Shown here in pieces: positions 6,521 through 6,895 of a DNA stretch of 6,895 nucleotides (positions within the stretch are counted from its first letter, which is position 1; each line of letters opens with the position of its first letter). Under the pieces are notes generated by a model. It ran no database searches. It was not told the origin of the DNA and was given only the letters and a program-made list of their open reading frames with translations. The stretch is taken from positions 1-6,895 of the forward strand of contig JANQHA010000462.1 in the NCBI GenBank assembly GCA_028282865.1, read 5' to 3'. This stretch comes from Oligoflexales bacterium. Lineage in GTDB: Bacteria; Bdellovibrionota_B; Oligoflexia; Oligoflexales; CACXFL01. The position numbers were made by a program, and so were the translations under genes.

Positions 6521-6571
6521 TGTTAAGCTTTGATAAAGATCTTATTAAAATAGAATTAAAAATGATTTTAG
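6521..6571 (-). promoter_or_regulatory. Candidate PhoB-type binding array: five 7-bp half-sites every 11 bp
   Basis: Read on the - strand, half-sites begin at 6571, 6560, 6549, 6538 and 6527: CTAAAAT, TTTAATT, TTTAATA, CTTTATC and CTTAACA, each followed by a 4-bp spacer. T at column 2 and A at column 5 are invariant. The last site ends 9 bp before the TATATT box, close to the distance between the Pho box and -10 in E. coli pstS. TTAACA in the last site matches the Bacillus PhoP half-site, TTAATA matches its degenerate form, and the others are partial. The AT-rich background makes some matches cheap, so the regular spacing and position carry the argument. Confidence 0.4.
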
Positions 6572-6574
6572 GGC

Positions 6575-6606
6575 TTTACATGGTTTTACTATTGTTTTTC
6601 TATGAA
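6575..6606 (+). promoter_or_regulatory. Weak candidate promoter/activator site for the phoB-like gene
   Basis: A direct repeat TTTACA (6575-6580) and TTTACT (6585-6590), separated by 4 bp, lies 10 bp before a -10-like TATGAA (6601-6606). The layout mirrors the one facing pstS and would allow PhoB autoregulation. The leader would be about 80 nt and include the palindrome at 6640-6655. The -10 match is only 4 of 6, so confidence is low. Confidence 0.2.
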
Positions 6607-6639
6607 GGTGTTAAAGATTATTTTTGGTACGAAAAGATC

Positions 6640-6655
6640 ATGCTCAATTGAGCAT
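6640..6655. repeat. Perfect 16-bp palindrome upstream of the phoB-like gene
   Basis: ATGCTCAATTGAGCAT equals its own reverse complement, with two 8-bp arms and no spacer. It ends 38 bp before the phoB-like ATG. Perfect symmetry without a loop fits an operator for a dimeric regulator better than a terminator, and no T run follows. It does not resemble the tandem half-sites expected for PhoB itself. Confidence 0.55.
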
Positions 6656-6693
6656 TGGAGGGTTCGTATTATAGGGAAGTAGGGAGTGTAAGA

Positions 6694-6895
6694 ATGAGCA
6701 AACCCATCGTGCTAATTATTGAAGACGATCCAGACCTTCAGGAGTTATTGGAGTACAATGTATCTTCTGCGGGCTTTAATACAATAACTTCTGAGGATGG
6801 TGAACGTGGACTATCATTGGCAGAATCAGAGTCGCCCGATATTATTATTTTGGATATTATGCTCCCAGGTATGGGGGGTATGACTGTCCTTAAGC
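6694..6895 (+). CDS. phoB: PhoB-like response regulator, N-terminal part (3' cut by window edge)
   Basis: The first 67 codons of a two-component response regulator receiver domain. The acidic pocket E10/D11 in VLIIEDDPD and the phosphoacceptor D54 in IIILDIMLPGMGG align with Glu9, Asp10 and Asp53 of PhoB. LLEYNVSSAGF is typical of the PhoB/OmpR branch. The ATG is preceded by AGGGAG seven bases upstream. The DNA-binding domain lies outside the window, so assignment to PhoB rests on the divergent arrangement with pstSCAB. Another OmpR-family regulator is possible. When phosphorylated by its sensor kinase (probably PhoR, likely encoded downstream) it would activate the pst operon across the shared intergenic region. 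Confidence 0.8.
   Translation, partial: MSKPIVLIIEDDPDLQELLEYNVSSAGFNTITSEDGERGLSLAESESPDIIILDIMLPGMGGMTVLK

Noticed and set aside
6451..6651. + strand 66-residue frame across the pstS start, with a hydrophobic 29-residue tail ending at 6651
   Set aside because: It overlaps the pstS signal-peptide region in antisense, its internal ATGs (6562, 6580) have no ribosome binding site, and the composition is what AT-rich intergenic DNA gives.
6474..6693. Enteric-type Pho box (CTGTCAT repeat)
   Set aside because: No 18-bp stretch on either strand matches well. The best alignment, on the - strand at 6538-6521, agrees at about 8 of 18 positions, so only the looser periodic array is reported.
1..6895. 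Mobile elements, CRISPR arrays, phage or defence genes
   Set aside because: No transposase, integrase, terminal repeats, target duplications or regularly spaced repeats were seen. Gene content is core metabolism and phosphate uptake.

Overview
The window looks like ordinary chromosomal DNA from a Gram-negative, probably proteobacterial organism with a moderately AT-rich genome. The evidence is a Sec-exported periplasmic phosphate-binding protein, a PhoB-type response regulator and a canonical trpB-trpA pair. Placement more precise than that is not supported. I see no mobile element, CRISPR array, tRNA or rRNA.

Region 1 (1-1806, + strand) is the end of a tryptophan operon. It holds the 3' end of trpB, then trpA, which has a slightly short N-terminus. 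A HAD class IIA hydrolase follows, starting at a TTG inside the end of trpA and so probably translationally coupled to it. Its motif I is DAYGVL, with Tyr where HAD phosphatases carry the second Asp.

Region 2 (1807-1983) is a short convergent gap. It carries a perfect 11-bp GC-rich hairpin with a GNRA-type loop, probably a terminator. A good extended -10 element 37 bp before the hairpin raises the possibility of a very short independent transcript.

Region 3 (1984-6473, - strand) is a high-affinity phosphate transport operon in the order pstS-pstC-pstA-pstB, with tight spacing (21 nt gap, 4 nt overlap, 1 nt overlap). The position after pstB, often held by phoU, is held instead by a di-iron fatty acid hydroxylase/sterol desaturase family membrane protein. 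Its ribosome binding site and TTG start lie inside an inverted repeat.

Region 4 (6474-6693) is the divergent control region between pstS and a phoB-like gene that runs off the right edge. Facing pstS it contains an array of 7-bp half-sites repeated every 11 bp, ending 9 bp before a TATATT -10 box. This is the geometry expected of a PhoB/PhoP-activated promoter, although the half-sites resemble the Bacillus PhoP box (TTAACA) more than the E. coli Pho box. A perfect 16-bp palindrome lies upstream of the phoB-like start.

Taken together: PhoB, activated when phosphate is scarce, would drive pstSCAB. PstS captures phosphate in the periplasm, PstC and PstA form the channel, and PstB supplies ATP hydrolysis. 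The hydroxylase at the tail of the operon could link phosphate limitation to membrane lipid modification. That link is inference from position only, and it is the most interesting lead here.
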